64,000 nucleotides of DNA, from NCBI GenBank assembly GCA_018242765.1, contig JAFEBH010000017.1, positions 62,001 to 126,000 of the forward strand, in the 5' to 3' direction. A program made the translations under genes and the position numbers. This document shows positions 9,720 to 19,797 of the stretch, piece after piece. How positions within the stretch are numbered: position 1 is the stretch's first letter; every line of letters starts with the position of its first letter. The notes beneath the pieces were generated by a model. It had not been told where the DNA came from and made no database searches. It saw only the letters and a program-made list of their open reading frames with translations. Origin of the DNA: Nitrospira sp. (GTDB taxonomy: Bacteria > Nitrospirota > Nitrospiria > Nitrospirales > Nitrospiraceae).

Positions 9720-9872
9720 GAGGAGCCTCTTGGTGGTTGCAGGATATAGGTGCTGCGGAGCATACCCGCCTTGTTCGAACGAGTCAACGAGCTGGAGTCC
9801 TACGGTATTCAATGGATAAGAGGTGGTATGATATGCACGATGAATCACCGATCCTAACTAAGGAGGATGAGC

Positions 9873-10094
9873 ATGGTTGAACGGCTCATGGAGAGGATAG
9901 GAGACACCTATCGGGTGGTGGTTGTTTTGATTGGAATTGGAGTCGCAAGTGTTGCAGGGTGTGCTGCTGACTCACCCAAGCCGGCGCCGATAATCACGCA
10001 GGATCAGGTCAAGGGTAATGCCGATAAGTTGTTTGAAAGACTGAAACAAGAGGAGAACAATCGTACGGCTGGGTCTGGACCAGCGCCTTACTGA
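9873..10094 (+). CDS. Small predicted lipoprotein
   Basis: A 73-residue protein with an N-terminal hydrophobic segment (VVVVLIGIGVASVAGC) ending in a lipobox, so Cys at about position 29 should be lipidated after export. The mature part is short, polar and helical (ADKLFERLKQEENNRT). AAGGAGG precedes ATG 9873 by about six bases, which favours this over the ATG at 9867. The tail overlaps the convergent MFS gene end by a few bases. The family is not recognised. Confidence 0.75.
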   Translation: MVERLMERIGDTYRVVVVLIGIGVASVAGCAADSPKPAPIITQDQVKGNADKLFERLKQEENNRTAGSGPAPY

Positions 10095-11497
10095 TCGGTG
10101 CCGGTCGGTCGCCGCGAAAACTGTCGTAACGGTTTCAATAGTGGTAATTCCCAGAGTAATCGGCGGTGAGCACGTTGTTCAACTTGACGAGGCTCGTGAA
10201 AAGTCTGGAACAGCGTGACTGACACGAGCAGGCGGAACAAGCCGGAGAGAAAGAAAATAAACGGGAGATTGGAGGCCGGTTCCAACGTGACGGCTCCCAT
10301 ATGGAGGCTGCTCGGTACGGTATGAATCAAGAAGCTTCCGGCTACGGTCCCAAGCGCCCACCCGATGGCGTTGACAATGCTTGAGACGGCGACGGCCTTT
10401 GCACGATCCGTTGGGTGCACTGCGTCAAAGACATAATTGTTCAACCCAAGCCCTAATCCCGCCCAGACCACGCCTCCGAAGAAATTCACGGTGACCAGAA
10501 AAACCCACGCTGTACAAAACAGGTAGAGCATCGGCAAGAACGCCACGAGCAGTCCGGTGAAGGTGAGCAACGCCTTGTTGCCAAAACGATCTCCGAATTG
10601 CCCCCAGCCCGGTAAGGTCAGAAATTGACCAAGAATGCCTGCCGCAATCCAGGTTCCATATTGCCAATGGGCGAGGTGAAGGTCCTGAATCAGGTAGAGG
10701 ACAAAGAACGGACCTGCAATCAGCACCGCAGCATGCATGAGCCCTGAAAAGAGTAAGAAGTGGCGAAAGTTGTGGGAGACGCCCGTACGAAGAAAGTCCA
10801 GAAAGCCCGTTGGATTGCGGTTGGGGGTATGCAGAGGGAGTCCGGTAACCTGTTGAAGTAATACGGCTGATGCACTCCGACAGAGCCCTACTGTCAGAAA
10901 GAGGATCGAGAAGCCAACCCATAACAGGTCTCGGTTCTCAAAGATGCTCAGTAAGCCCCCTGCCAAGCAGAGCACCAGTAGGCTTGTGATGGCAACCACG
11001 CGTGATCGTCTGGCGAAGTACGTGCCCCGCTCATTGGGATTCAGTAATTCGGTGATGAGACTGTTCCAGGCTGGGGAGGTGAAATGGGTGCAGGTGAAAT
11101 AGATCGCGACACCCGCAATGAGAAGCCAGGGACCATGTTCTGGCCAGAGTAGGGGTAAGCCAAAAATGGGAATCCAGGAAACGGATTGACCGATAATACC
11201 CCAGTAGATTTGGGATGCTTGGCTTGGAAACCAGTGCGAGATTTTGATGGAAACCAGTTGAGCCCAGGTACCGAGAAGCTGAGGAATGGCCGAGAGAATA
11301 CTCAACTGAAGCGGTGTAGCGGAGAGGAGAAGGGCGAAGGCCGAAAGATAGTGCTCGCCTCCTCCTTGAGCGATGGCTTGAAAGATCCCGTCACGAATGC
11401 CGAAGCGCCGACCGGATTCATGCGGCTCTAACGTTGCGGGGTGATTGCGACGATCTCGCTCTATTGAACGCGAAGGGGGCGTGGGTTGATCAATCAT
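10088..11497 (-). CDS. Major facilitator superfamily transporter
   Basis: A 469-residue integral membrane protein with about twelve hydrophobic segments in two six-helix halves. The short loop GQFGDRFGNKALLTFTGLLVAF resembles the signature loop between helices of MFS carriers. Hydrophilic N- and C-termini are rich in Arg. Substrate cannot be told from sequence. Start ATG 11497 gives a cytoplasmic N-terminus. It is convergent with the small lipoprotein (8-base overlap) and divergent from the secreted unknown that follows. Confidence 0.85.
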   Translation of the reverse strand: MIDQPTPPSRSIERDRRNHPATLEPHESGRRFGIRDGIFQAIAQGGGEHYLSAFALLLSATPLQLSILSAIPQLLGTWAQLVSIKISHWFPSQASQIYWGIIGQSVSWIPIFGLPLLWPEHGPWLLIAGVAIYFTCTHFTSPAWNSLITELLNPNERGTYFARRSRVVAITSLLVLCLAGGLLSIFENRDLLWVGFSILFLTVGLCRSASAVLLQQVTGLPLHTPNRNPTGFLDFLRTGVSHNFRHFLLFSGLMHAAVLIAGPFFVLYLIQDLHLAHWQYGTWIAAGILGQFLTLPGWGQFGDRFGNKALLTFTGLLVAFLPMLYLFCTAWVFLVTVNFFGGVVWAGLGLGLNNYVFDAVHPTDRAKAVAVSSIVNAIGWALGTVAGSFLIHTVPSSLHMGAVTLEPASNLPFIFFLSGLFRLLVSVTLFQTFHEPRQVEQRAHRRLLWELPLLKPLRQFSRRPTGTDQ

Positions 11498-11605
11498 ACG
11501 ATAACGCTGGAGTCACTCTACCATACCTCGGACCAGGCACAAGGTTTCAGTGATGATGGCCTCATGGAATTGACCGGTCAGGTCTATGTCAGTACCATAC
11601 GCTCC

Positions 11606-12235
11606 ATGCTCTCCGATGCTGCTGCAAGGCGATGGTCAGATATCTACATGGTTGCCTCTATGTTGTCTGCGACTCTTTTTTGTCAGCCGGTAGTCGATGC
11701 GAAGGATCTCTTGCCGCTGAAGGAACAGGAGTCGACCGAGGTTGGGTCAACTCAGAGTCCGTCATTTGACGATCAGGAGAAAGATGTTCCGCAGTCTCTT
11801 TTTACCTGGATCAACCTGGCCAAAGGGTTTGATGTGGAGTGGGATACCTTTGGTCGAAAAGGGTGGTACACCCAAGATCCTCGTTTAAAACCAATTGGAT
11901 CTGGCTCTGTGTTCACACCGGAGACTCCAGCCATTTATATTGTATTCGAAGTAGCTCCTCTGGAAGACCCGACCCAATTTGCTGTGCAATGGTATCGAGA
12001 GGAGCCAAACAGTCAGATGCATCAGAAACTGTTGGGCAAGGATGTCTTGGAAGTGCCTGGTCATGAGCGGTATGGGTATCTGGAGATGACACGATCAGGT
12101 GATCGGTGGATCGTGGGTAACTATGTTGCCAAGATTTATATCGCACCGATCGGGCAGCAACCGTTTCATGCAGTGAATCAGGTCGGCATGATGCGTTTTC
12201 GTATTGTGCCCTCTGAACAGGACCTGATCAGGTAG
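11606..12235 (+). CDS. Predicted secreted protein of unknown function
   Basis: About 209 residues. The N-terminus (AARRWSDIYMVASMLSATLFCQPVVDA) looks like a signal peptide; the mature part is soluble and rich in aromatic and charged residues (FDVEWDTFGRKGWYTQDPR, VAPLEDPTQFAVQWYREEP). No family recognised. The frame is open from 11486, overlapping the divergent MFS gene, and possible starts are ATG 11564, 11606 and 11648. I chose 11606 because it places two Arg residues before the hydrophobic core; no option has a good ribosome site. A small unknown follows 21 bases downstream. Confidence 0.6.
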   Translation: MLSDAAARRWSDIYMVASMLSATLFCQPVVDAKDLLPLKEQESTEVGSTQSPSFDDQEKDVPQSLFTWINLAKGFDVEWDTFGRKGWYTQDPRLKPIGSGSVFTPETPAIYIVFEVAPLEDPTQFAVQWYREEPNSQMHQKLLGKDVLEVPGHERYGYLEMTRSGDRWIVGNYVAKIYIAPIGQQPFHAVNQVGMMRFRIVPSEQDLIR

Positions 12236-12256
12236 GTTCCTCGGAACAGGAGTGAT

Positions 12257-12541
12257 ATGGGAGAACGTCTGAAAATTACAGATCCAGAAAAGCTGGCCTT
12301 GCTCTATGAGCGATTTCGAGATGTCTGTTTGGTTGAGAAAGAGGTCTGGAAAGAGATTTTCATGCCTCGCGATGTCTCGCAGGGGCCTGTGCGAACAAAC
12401 ATTCAAGAACGCTATGAGGTCGAGATCACTGATCCAGGGATTGAGGCCACGCTTGAAGCGAACATTGTGCTTGGCCAGAATGCGCTAGCAGCTGCGATTC
12501 AAGAATACCGTGAACACCTCGTCTTTTATCGGCAGGTATGA
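12257..12541 (+). CDS. Conserved-looking small cytoplasmic protein, unknown
   Basis: A 94-residue soluble, acidic protein (LKITDPEKLALLYERFRD, then ERYEVEITDPGIEATLEANIVLGQ), mostly helical. AGGAG four bases before ATG 12257 supports the start. No family recognised. It follows the secreted unknown closely, so the two are probably one transcript. Its stop codon lies inside a perfect terminator hairpin. Confidence 0.65.
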   Translation: MGERLKITDPEKLALLYERFRDVCLVEKEVWKEIFMPRDVSQGPVRTNIQERYEVEITDPGIEATLEANIVLGQNALAAAIQEYREHLVFYRQV

Positions 12542-12568
12542 CACCCACAAGGCTGTGGGTGTCATACC
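12535..12568. terminator. Perfect 15-bp hairpin between convergent genes
   Basis: GGTATGACACCCACA (12535-12549) pairs perfectly with TGTGGGTGTCATACC (12554-12568) around a 4-base loop. It covers the stop of the 94-aa gene and lies 13 bases from the stop of htpX on the other strand. It has no T run but is symmetric, so it could stop or protect transcripts from both sides. Confidence 0.7.
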
Positions 12569-12580
12569 TGCTGTCCAGTG

Positions 12581-13501
12581 TTAAGCAGTCAATCGTTGCA
12601 GGGCTTCGATCCGTACCTCGATTGGAGGATGTGTCGCGAAGAGATGCATCACTCCGGATGAGTTCCCGGAAATTTTCATCGTTGCCAAGGCATCTTGGCC
12701 GGTGTATTCGAATTGGGTGCGGTTCACCCATCGGTCAATGCCGCGAAGGGCGTTGATCATCGCCTCCTTCCCATAGACCTTGGCGGAGAAGGCGTCGGCC
12801 GCAAATTCACGGCGGCGCGAGTGCCAGCTTACGACCAGCATGGCGAGGAAGGACAAGACGACCTGCAGGAAGATGTAGACCACAAGAGCCAGAATGGGAT
12901 TGCCTGTATTCCCTTCCTCTCGATCTCCTTGGGGTTGCCCGACGAGTTGTGAGAGGAAGTTGCTGATGTAATAGACAAAGGTGTTCATCAATCCAGAGAG
13001 CACCGTGGTGGCAAACATATCGCCGTTGTAGACATGGCCCATTTCATGGGCAAGGACGGCCTTCACCTCGTCCTCTTTGAGGTTCTGCAGAAGACCCGTG
13101 GAGACGGCAACCATCGAATTATTCTTGCTGGGGCCGGTTGCAAAGGCATTGGGATCAGGGGAATCATAGATCCAGACTTCCGGCATCGTGATATGAAGTC
13201 GTTGGGCAATCTCCTGAACCGACCCATAGATGACTTGTTCAGCATGTGACCGAGGCTGGGTGATTTGTTCACAGCTCAGCATGGCTCGTGCCATCTGCTT
13301 GGAGAAGGCCAAGCTGATAAAGGCGCCGCCAAACCCGATGACCAATGCCCAGACGAGGAGCTGCTGGTTATAAATTCCCCGCACATCGATGCCAAATGCG
13401 GGTAACACAACATTGACCAAGAGTGTAGCTGTCAGCGACAGAGTGATGTAGATGAGAAAATTTGCAATCAGGAACAGGCCGATGCCTTTGAGCCACTTCA
13501 T
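12581..13501 (-). CDS. htpX: HtpX-type membrane zinc metalloprotease (M48)
   Basis: A 306-residue inner-membrane protease for quality control of membrane proteins. Two N-terminal membrane segments (about 6-33 and 46-66) are followed by the zinc site HEMGH at 152-156, with a likely third ligand in RRREFAADAFS. Two further hydrophobic segments lie at about 165-180 and 200-222. Length matches the family. AAGGAGG upstream of ATG 13501 fixes the start; a longer frame to 13573 is not needed. Transcribed alone, convergent with the preceding gene pair. Confidence 0.95.
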   Translation of the reverse strand: MKWLKGIGLFLIANFLIYITLSLTATLLVNVVLPAFGIDVRGIYNQQLLVWALVIGFGGAFISLAFSKQMARAMLSCEQITQPRSHAEQVIYGSVQEIAQRLHITMPEVWIYDSPDPNAFATGPSKNNSMVAVSTGLLQNLKEDEVKAVLAHEMGHVYNGDMFATTVLSGLMNTFVYYISNFLSQLVGQPQGDREEGNTGNPILALVVYIFLQVVLSFLAMLVVSWHSRRREFAADAFSAKVYGKEAMINALRGIDRWVNRTQFEYTGQDALATMKISGNSSGVMHLFATHPPIEVRIEALQRLTA

Positions 13502-14014
13502 GAATATCCTCCTTGGCGATAAGCGTTCGCCTCCGCACGCAATACAAGACGAAACAAGACCTATTATACACAAATCATTTTTGAGAGTTGCAGCCTTCGG
13601 ACGTCATTGACCCAAGAAATAAGTACAATGTTTTGAAAGTCAAGGTTGGCGAAGTGCCTGATAGTACGAGATAAAGTTGACCGTTTCTGGTTGTTCCTGT
13701 TAAAAAGTTCTCATCTGGAGCCTCTGCCGGTTCTTCGTATGTCGGAAGGATGAAGTCTTATTGATCGGACGGTGCAAGAGGAGTAGCGGGCTGTCAACGA
13801 TCCCTATCATGGTCTGACGCGGGCTGATCCATCTTTGAGTGCGGCGTGTGTCTTTTTTGTGCAGCACGGTATTGATTCGGGAATTGTCAGAGTGGGGTGA
13901 TGTCGCACGTGGGAGGGGCATCCATAGTGATGCCGCTTCCCAATCTGTTAGGGCACGCGTGCGGCTCGTGTAAAGTCATTGAAGTACAGGCACGAATCAA
14001 ATAGTGAACGTCGT
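13502..14014. other. Intergenic region between divergent htpX and squalene synthase
   Basis: About 510 bases. On the minus strand a TATAAT box (complement of 13563-13568) lies about 60 bases before the htpX start and could be its -10 element, but no matching -35 is seen. At 13910-13941 a GGGAGGGGCATC / GATGCCGCTTCCC imperfect hairpin precedes the squalene synthase gene. No supported gene. Confidence 0.4.
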
Positions 14015-15073
14015 ATGACGCAGTCTATTTCGGCCCACATCTCATCGAACAAATCCTCACTGCTCCGGGATCTGCTCAAGCAGGTCTCACGTCTGTTTTA
14101 CACGACGTTAGCGGTGGTGCCGGAAAATGTGCGTGATCAGGTGGGGCTGGCCTATCTCTTTGCACGAGCTGCCGATACGATTGCCGATACCGAACTCATT
14201 GATCGATCACGTCGACTCAGTTTTCTTTACCGCCTCCGGGAGCAGTTTGTCAGCGAGCATCTTGATTGGGAACAGATCCGGTTGATTCAACAGGCCGTTG
14301 CGTCAGTACAACACGATTCAGCGGAACGGCTCCTATTGGAACGGCTGGATGAATGCTTCCACGTGTTTCTGGCCTGTTCACTCGATGATCGACATCGGAT
14401 TCGGCGCGTGATCATAACTCTCACGCAGGGAATGGAAATGGATCTGAGTGTCTTTCCTGGTACTGCCCCGGATGAACTGATTGCGCTCAAGACCATGGAT
14501 GACCTGGACCGCTATACGTACTCGGTGGCTGGTTGCGTCGGTGAGTTTTGGACCGGGCTGATGTGTGCCCATCGCAAGGCTCTTGCCGATTGGGATGTGC
14601 CTGTGATGTCCGAGCGAGGGATACGATTTGGGAAGGGATTACAGGTGACGAATATCGTCAAAGATATCGCCCATGATCTTCAGAAGGGACGATGTTACAT
14701 TCCTGAAACGATGCTGACTGAAGTAGGACTCAAACCCCATGATTTATTGCATCAGGAGAACCTCTCTCGCTTCCGACCTGTGCTGAGCAAGCTTGTTCGT
14801 CTTGCGGTGGCACACCTGGATCAGGGTTGGGCGTATACGATGGCGATTCCACGTCATGAAACGCGATTGCGGTTGGCTTGTATGTGGCCGATCCTTTCCG
14901 CTGGAGAATCCCTCAAGCTCGTCATGAATTCTCCCGACCTATTGAATCTCACCGTGAAAGTGAAAATCCCCCGCAGTAAGGTCTATCAAATCATGGCCAT
15001 GACGACAGGCACTGTTGCCTGCGGTTATGCCGGGACTGCCTATTGGGGGCATCTGCGCAAACAGTTTGTGTGA
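14015..15073 (+). CDS. Squalene synthase-like (squalene/phytoene synthase family)
   Basis: A 352-residue enzyme of the head-to-head prenyl synthase family, expected to couple two farnesyl diphosphates to squalene for hopanoid or sterol-like lipids. Both Asp-rich diphosphate/Mg sites are present: DTIAD in the ARAADTIADTE segment and NIVKDIAHD later. Size and the sequence YFARA/YLFARAADTIAD favour the squalene (ERG9-like) branch over phytoene synthase, but no desaturase or other hopanoid gene is nearby to confirm. A hydrophobic stretch near the C-terminus may anchor it. Start ATG 14015 is preferred over TTG 13979; neither has a strong ribosome site. Confidence 0.87.
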   Translation: MTQSISAHISSNKSSLLRDLLKQVSRLFYTTLAVVPENVRDQVGLAYLFARAADTIADTELIDRSRRLSFLYRLREQFVSEHLDWEQIRLIQQAVASVQHDSAERLLLERLDECFHVFLACSLDDRHRIRRVIITLTQGMEMDLSVFPGTAPDELIALKTMDDLDRYTYSVAGCVGEFWTGLMCAHRKALADWDVPVMSERGIRFGKGLQVTNIVKDIAHDLQKGRCYIPETMLTEVGLKPHDLLHQENLSRFRPVLSKLVRLAVAHLDQGWAYTMAIPRHETRLRLACMWPILSAGESLKLVMNSPDLLNLTVKVKIPRSKVYQIMAMTTGTVACGYAGTAYWGHLRKQFV

Positions 15074-15118
15074 GTGCCGGAGTGTGCCAAACGTTGACTG
15101 CTCTGGGTCAGTATCTGC

Positions 15119-15427
15119 CTACTCCGTCTTCTTTTGCGGTTCCAACAGTTTATCGCCCTTCCTAAAGACGGAAAAAATTGCTTGTGAGGGGCAGGCATCT
15201 AGGCAGAGCCGACAGCTTTCAAGACAGCGAGAGGGATCAAATTTGTAGGGAGGTGTCGAGAGCCAGGCGCTGGTTGGGCAGATTGGGACACAGACGGCCT
15301 GGTGCGTACAACGGTCAGGATGACGGACGAGATGATCACGAATGACCAGCATGGGTTTGACTCCTTCAAAGAGACCTTGCGAGAAGATCTCAAACATATT
15401 CTTGTTCGGTAGACTGCTCACTGCCAT
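15119..15427 (-). CDS. Ferredoxin with two 4Fe-4S-type cysteine clusters
   Basis: A 102-residue soluble electron carrier. Cys motifs CTHQAVCVPICP (about 40-51) and CLESCRLCLDACP (about 68-80) match a 2x[4Fe-4S] ferredoxin with slightly irregular first spacing. Pro follows the last Cys of each set, as usual. The start overlaps the end of the next upstream gene by ten bases, suggesting coupled translation in a four-gene minus-strand run. The partner reductase is not in the window. Confidence 0.88.
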   Translation of the reverse strand: MAVSSLPNKNMFEIFSQGLFEGVKPMLVIRDHLVRHPDRCTHQAVCVPICPTSAWLSTPPYKFDPSRCLESCRLCLDACPSQAIFSVFRKGDKLLEPQKKTE

Positions 15428-15831
15428 TCCTTGACGAGTTCTTTCAGCCGATCCTTGAGCTCCGGAATCTGTTCCACATTGTTCTGAATCGCGCCGATGA
15501 TTTTTTCTAACCGAGCGGAGCGAAGCGCTTCCTTATCCTTCTTAGCGAGCCGGTCAAAATCCTCATAGGCTTCTCGGTGTTTAGGTTCCAGGTGTTGTCT
15601 CGCGTCCAGTAGGGCCTGGCCCAACTCCCATGGCTCCGGTGTCAGGGGAGGGGCGACTGTAAACGAACCGTCGGTAAACACAATCACGGATGTACCCGGT
15701 TTCCCAGTCAACGGAGTCACGGTTTCAACCGTTTTCCATTCACAGGCTGTCCAGTCTAGTGTGAGCCCTGGAAATTGTTTAATGAAGGCCACTTTTTCCA
15801 TATTGGCCTTCCATTTGTCTTCGGTAGGCAT
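15418..15831 (-). CDS. Conserved protein of unknown function in ferredoxin cluster
   Basis: A 137-residue soluble protein. The N-terminal half (FIKQFPGLTLDWTACEWKTVETVT) looks beta-rich and the C-terminal half is strongly helical and charged (KHREAYEDFDRLAKKDKEALRSARLEK). A longer frame to 15924 overlaps the [2Fe-2S] ferredoxin; ATG 15831 gives the more natural protein and a 19-base gap. No family recognised; context suggests a role tied to the adjacent ferredoxins. Confidence 0.65.
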   Translation of the reverse strand: MPTEDKWKANMEKVAFIKQFPGLTLDWTACEWKTVETVTPLTGKPGTSVIVFTDGSFTVAPPLTPEPWELGQALLDARQHLEPKHREAYEDFDRLAKKDKEALRSARLEKIIGAIQNNVEQIPELKDRLKELVKEWQ

Positions 15832-15850
15832 AGCGATGAAGGGGACCGTT

Positions 15851-16204
15851 CTACGGCTGCTTGAGCGGAATGAGCTGTTCAGGAACCGGATGGTTCGGCA
15901 TAAGCAATCGGGTGACGATTTCACCCTTGAGGATGTGCCGTTCCATAATTTCCGTTACGTCGGCTTCTGACCCGACCCAGTACCAAACTCCCTCTGGATA
16001 GACCACTACACTTGGACCAAGGTCACAATGGTCAAGACAACCGGCTTTGTTGGCTCGGACCAGACCTTTCAGATTGAGTCGCTTGGCTTCGCTCTTGAAG
16101 TGGGCGTGAAGTTTTTCAGCCCCTAAATTGGCACAGCACCCGCGAGGATCATCTTTGGGACGCTGGTTCGTGCACACGAAAATATGTCGCTGAAATGGTG
16201 GCAT
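15851..16204 (-). CDS. Thioredoxin-like [2Fe-2S] ferredoxin
   Basis: A 117-residue protein beginning MPPFQRHIFVCTNQRP. It matches the thioredoxin-fold (Shethna/NuoE-like) [2Fe-2S] ferredoxins: first Cys in FVCTNQRP, then GCC, and the pair GCLDHCDLGPSVVVYPEGVWY. These proteins shuttle single electrons and dimerise. Start ATG 16204. It is part of the minus-strand run that includes a 4Fe-4S ferredoxin and a Zn-ribbon protein. Confidence 0.92.
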   Translation of the reverse strand: MPPFQRHIFVCTNQRPKDDPRGCCANLGAEKLHAHFKSEAKRLNLKGLVRANKAGCLDHCDLGPSVVVYPEGVWYWVGSEADVTEIMERHILKGEIVTRLLMPNHPVPEQLIPLKQP

Positions 16205-16215
16205 GGATGGTGTCC

Positions 16216-16599
16216 CTACACGGGCATCGTCAAGGTATTGAGTCGCTCCATCAGCACGGTGACGTCGCGGTTGTTGAGGAACTGGGATGTCTGATGGGGC
16301 ACGTTCAGAACCGCCCTGATTTCATATAATCGCAACGAGGCTCGCCGGAACTCGTCGGCTTTCGACAGTTCTGAGCTGAATCCCGACCGCAACTTGTTGA
16401 ATTCGGCAAGGATGTCGCGGAAATCTCGATGATGCTGTTTCTGTAACGAGCAGGTTGTGCAGTACCACCTCGGGTTTTGATCCGACGAAGGGGATAACCG
16501 ATCATAGGGGCGTCCAAAAAAATCTTTCCCCAGTGACAACTTTGTCAGTGGGTTGCCGGTGGATCCACAAGCCTGACACGCGTGATTCCAGACGTCCAT
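16216..16599 (-). CDS. Zn-ribbon-like protein of unknown function
   Basis: A 127-residue protein with CQACGSTG near the N-terminus and WYCTTCSL about 30 residues later, a CxxC/CxxC pair likely to bind zinc. The rest is helical and charged. GAGGAGG five bases before ATG 16599 fixes the start; a longer frame to 16629 is less likely. First gene of the ferredoxin cluster, 11 bases from the next gene. Could be a regulator or assembly factor; not recognised. Confidence 0.68.
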   Translation of the reverse strand: MDVWNHACQACGSTGNPLTKLSLGKDFFGRPYDRLSPSSDQNPRWYCTTCSLQKQHHRDFRDILAEFNKLRSGFSSELSKADEFRRASLRLYEIRAVLNVPHQTSQFLNNRDVTVLMERLNTLTMPV

Positions 16600-16777
16600 C
16601 TCTACCTCCTCACGATGCAAACGACGCATATTACAACAGGACTTTCTGTACTGTCCATGCTCCGGAGAGTTCTCAGGAACGGCGTCTAGTTTGAGACTGC
16701 GAGGTGTAGATGGAGCGGTCTATGTATAATGAAAGGATAGACGGTAAGGATGGCCAGCCGAAGGAGGTGAAGGTCGT

Positions 16778-17881
16778 ATGGTGATCGGTATCCCAAAGGA
16801 GATCAAGGATCATGAATATCGCGTCAGCTTGACGCCGGATGGTACTGCAGTGTTGTGTCAGCAAGGGCATGAAGTCTGGGTCGAGGCCTCAGCAGGTGTG
16901 GGGAGTGGGTTTAGCGATCATGAATACCGTGAAGCCGGGGCCATCATTACCAGTTCCAAAGCTGAATTGTTTGGAAAGGCGGAGTTGATTCTGAAGGTCA
17001 AGGAGCCGCTGCTTTCTGAATGTGCGCTCTTTCGTCCTGGGCACCTCTTGTTTACGTATCTGCATCTTGCAGCCGTCCCGGATGTCACGAACGCGCTTCT
17101 TAGCCAAAAGGTGACGGCTCTGGCTTACGAGACGACAGAGGCCTCGGATGGGAGTCTTCCCATGCTCAAGCCGATGAGTGAGATTGCGGGGCGAATGTCG
17201 ATCCAGATTGGCGCTCACTACCTTGAGAAAGCTCAAGGAGGACGCGGAGTCTTGTTGGGAGGGGTTCCAGGAGTCGAGCCGGGTCGCGTGGTCGTCTTAG
17301 GAGCGGGAGTGGTCGGGGCATCAGCTGTTCGTATGGCGGTGGGATTAGGCGCACAGGTCACGGTGATCAATCTTGACATTGAACGGTTACGATCTCTTGA
17401 TGATCAGTATCACGGACGCATTGTTACCTGCGCTGCGAGTTCTGCTGGTATTGAAGAGGCCGTATGTTCGGCGGATCTGGTGATTGGTGCGGTGCTTGTT
17501 CCGGGCGCCAAGGCACCCACGTTGGTGTCGCGTGCGATGGTCTCGCGGATGAGACCCGGATCCGTGATCGTCGATGTTTCAGTCGATCAGGGCGGCTGTG
17601 TTGAGACAACCCGACCAACAACGCATTCCGATCCCGTGTACGTAGTGGATGGGGTACTCCATTATTGTGTGGCCAACATGCCTGGAATCGTTCCACGCAC
17701 ATCTACGTATGCATTGACCAATGCCACCATGCCATATCTCATTCGCCTTACTTCTGAGGAGCTCGAGCGAGTGATTCGGTCTGATCCTGGTTTCGCGAAG
17801 GGGGTCAACTTGAAAGAGGGGAAGGTTACGCATGCTGGTGTGGCAAAATCGCATGGGTTGCCTTTTACCCCTCTCTTGTAA
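16778..17881 (+). CDS. ald: Alanine dehydrogenase
   Basis: A 367-residue NAD-dependent enzyme interconverting L-alanine and pyruvate plus ammonia. The N-terminus [20 protein letters not shown] carries the substrate-binding Arg and Lys region. [11 protein letters not shown] has the conserved His, and the Rossmann fold contains [17 protein letters not shown]. Later [18 protein letters not shown] and [13 protein letters not shown] are family signatures. GAAGGAGG lies upstream of ATG 16778. A TATAAT at 16725-16730 could be its -10 box, but no -35 matches. It is divergent from the ferredoxin cluster, with tRNA-Pro downstream. Confidence 0.96.
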   Translation: MVIGIPKEIKDHEYRVSLTPDGTAVLCQQGHEVWVEASAGVGSGFSDHEYREAGAIITSSKAELFGKAELILKVKEPLLSECALFRPGHLLFTYLHLAAVPDVTNALLSQKVTALAYETTEASDGSLPMLKPMSEIAGRMSIQIGAHYLEKAQGGRGVLLGGVPGVEPGRVVVLGAGVVGASAVRMAVGLGAQVTVINLDIERLRSLDDQYHGRIVTCAASSAGIEEAVCSADLVIGAVLVPGAKAPTLVSRAMVSRMRPGSVIVDVSVDQGGCVETTRPTTHSDPVYVVDGVLHYCVANMPGIVPRTSTYALTNATMPYLIRLTSEELERVIRSDPGFAKGVNLKEGKVTHAGVAKSHGLPFTPLL

Positions 17882-17916
17882 GACAATCACGCCGTCGATT
17901 GACTGCTCGGTCTTGT

Positions 17917-18525
<609 letters not shown>

Positions 18526-18822
18526 ATGACTCAACCCGCCGATGAGTTGCCGGTGCGGGCTCGTCTCGTTGTGTATGGTCGCGTCCAAGGGGTCGGGTTC
18601 CGTGCCTTTGCCGAACGAATGGCCTTAGATCTCCGGCTGGTTGGTGGCGTGCGTAATCTCACGGATGGCCGAGTCGAGCTTGATGTTGAGGGCGAGAGGT
18701 CTGTGATCGAAGCGCTCGAACGGCAGCTGCGGATCGGTCCTCCGGCCGCGCGAGTCACGAAGATTGAGGTGGAGTGGGGGGCGGCGACTGGGCGATATTC
18801 CGAATTTGAAATTTGGTATTAG
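18526..18822 (+). CDS. acyP: Acylphosphatase
   Basis: A 98-residue enzyme that hydrolyses acyl-phosphates. The signature VYGRVQGVGFRAFAERMA contains the phosphate-binding loop and catalytic Arg, and VRNLTDGRVEL supplies the catalytic Asn. Length is normal with a short N-terminal extension. GGAGG precedes ATG 18526; the frame is open from 18487 but the shorter start fits better. The sigma factor gene follows 16 bases downstream, so they are probably co-transcribed. Confidence 0.95.
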   Translation: MTQPADELPVRARLVVYGRVQGVGFRAFAERMALDLRLVGGVRNLTDGRVELDVEGERSVIEALERQLRIGPPAARVTKIEVEWGAATGRYSEFEIWY

Positions 18823-18838
18823 GTCTTCCTGAGGAACT

Positions 18839-19792
18839 ATGAGTCGGCACTATCACGGGGAATCCGACGCGAGCGAGGCGCGAAGACATCTGGATGATGA
18901 GATGGGTGCCTCCGAAGCTGGGAGTGCCCCAGAGGAGAGTGAGCGTGAAACCGGTCGGGCCGAGGGCCTTGATACGCTCAAGAGCTATTTGCGCGAAGTT
19001 CGTCGATCAACGTTGCTGACGTTTAAGGAAGAGCAGCAACTTGGAAAACGCGTCATGGCCGGAGACGAGCGGGCTCGTCAACAGATGATCGAATCAAACC
19101 TACGACTGGTGATCAGCATCGGCAAACGGTATATGCATCGAGGATTTCCTTTTTCCGATATCGTGGAGGAAGGGAACCTTGGGTTGATTAAGGCCGTCGA
19201 AAAGTTCAACTACAAGCGTGGATTTCGGTTTAGCACCTATGCGTCTTGGTGGATCAGGCAGTACATTGAACGTGCGATCATCAATCAAGGGAAACTGGTT
19301 CGACTCCCTGTCCATGTGGTGGAACGGCTGAATCGCTATTTGAATCGCACGGAGCAACTGGTGCAGGCACTCGGGCGTGAACCGAGAGCTGCAGAAATTG
19401 CGATCAAGATGAAGACGTCGGAAGAGGAGGTCTTGGACCTGAAACAGTTGGTCCGCACGACCTGTTCACTCGATAGCCCACTCAATGATCGTACCGATAC
19501 GTTTCTTCGTGATGTGATCGAAGATCCGACGGGGCTATCCCCCGACGAAACTGCTGATGGGGTTCGGCGCCGAGCGGAACTGATTGCCTGGGTGAGGGAG
19601 TTGCCAGAAAAAGAGCAAACTGTTATTGTGTCGAGGTTCGGGCTTGATGGAGGGGAAGCGAAGACATTGGAAGAGATCGGGCGGACCATGGGGTTGACTC
19701 GAGAGCGTGTTCGTCAAATCGAAATGGCGGCGCTCGCCCGTCTTCGTCACACCATTGAGCGAAAAACCATGACACGGGCAGATCTGCTCTAG
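18839..19792 (+). CDS. RpoS-like sigma-70 family RNA polymerase sigma factor
   Basis: A 317-residue primary-like sigma factor. A short acidic N-terminus is followed by region 1.2 ([21 protein letters not shown]), region 2 ([53 protein letters not shown]), region 3 and region 4 with helix-turn-helix [19 protein letters not shown]. Size and lack of a long region 1.1 and non-conserved insert match RpoS-type alternative factors rather than RpoD, so it probably directs stress or stationary-phase genes; the subgroup is inferred. The stop is five bases before apt, and the preceding gene is acyP. Confidence 0.93.
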   Translation: MSRHYHGESDASEARRHLDDEMGASEAGSAPEESERETGRAEGLDTLKSYLREVRRSTLLTFKEEQQLGKRVMAGDERARQQMIESNLRLVISIGKRYMHRGFPFSDIVEEGNLGLIKAVEKFNYKRGFRFSTYASWWIRQYIERAIINQGKLVRLPVHVVERLNRYLNRTEQLVQALGREPRAAEIAIKMKTSEEEVLDLKQLVRTTCSLDSPLNDRTDTFLRDVIEDPTGLSPDETADGVRRRAELIAWVRELPEKEQTVIVSRFGLDGGEAKTLEEIGRTMGLTRERVRQIEMAALARLRHTIERKTMTRADLL

Positions 19793-19797
19793 ATTCC

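Noticed and set aside
16725..16730. TATAAT before ald as a promoter
   Set aside because: No -35 box at a suitable distance; mentioned in the gene entry only.
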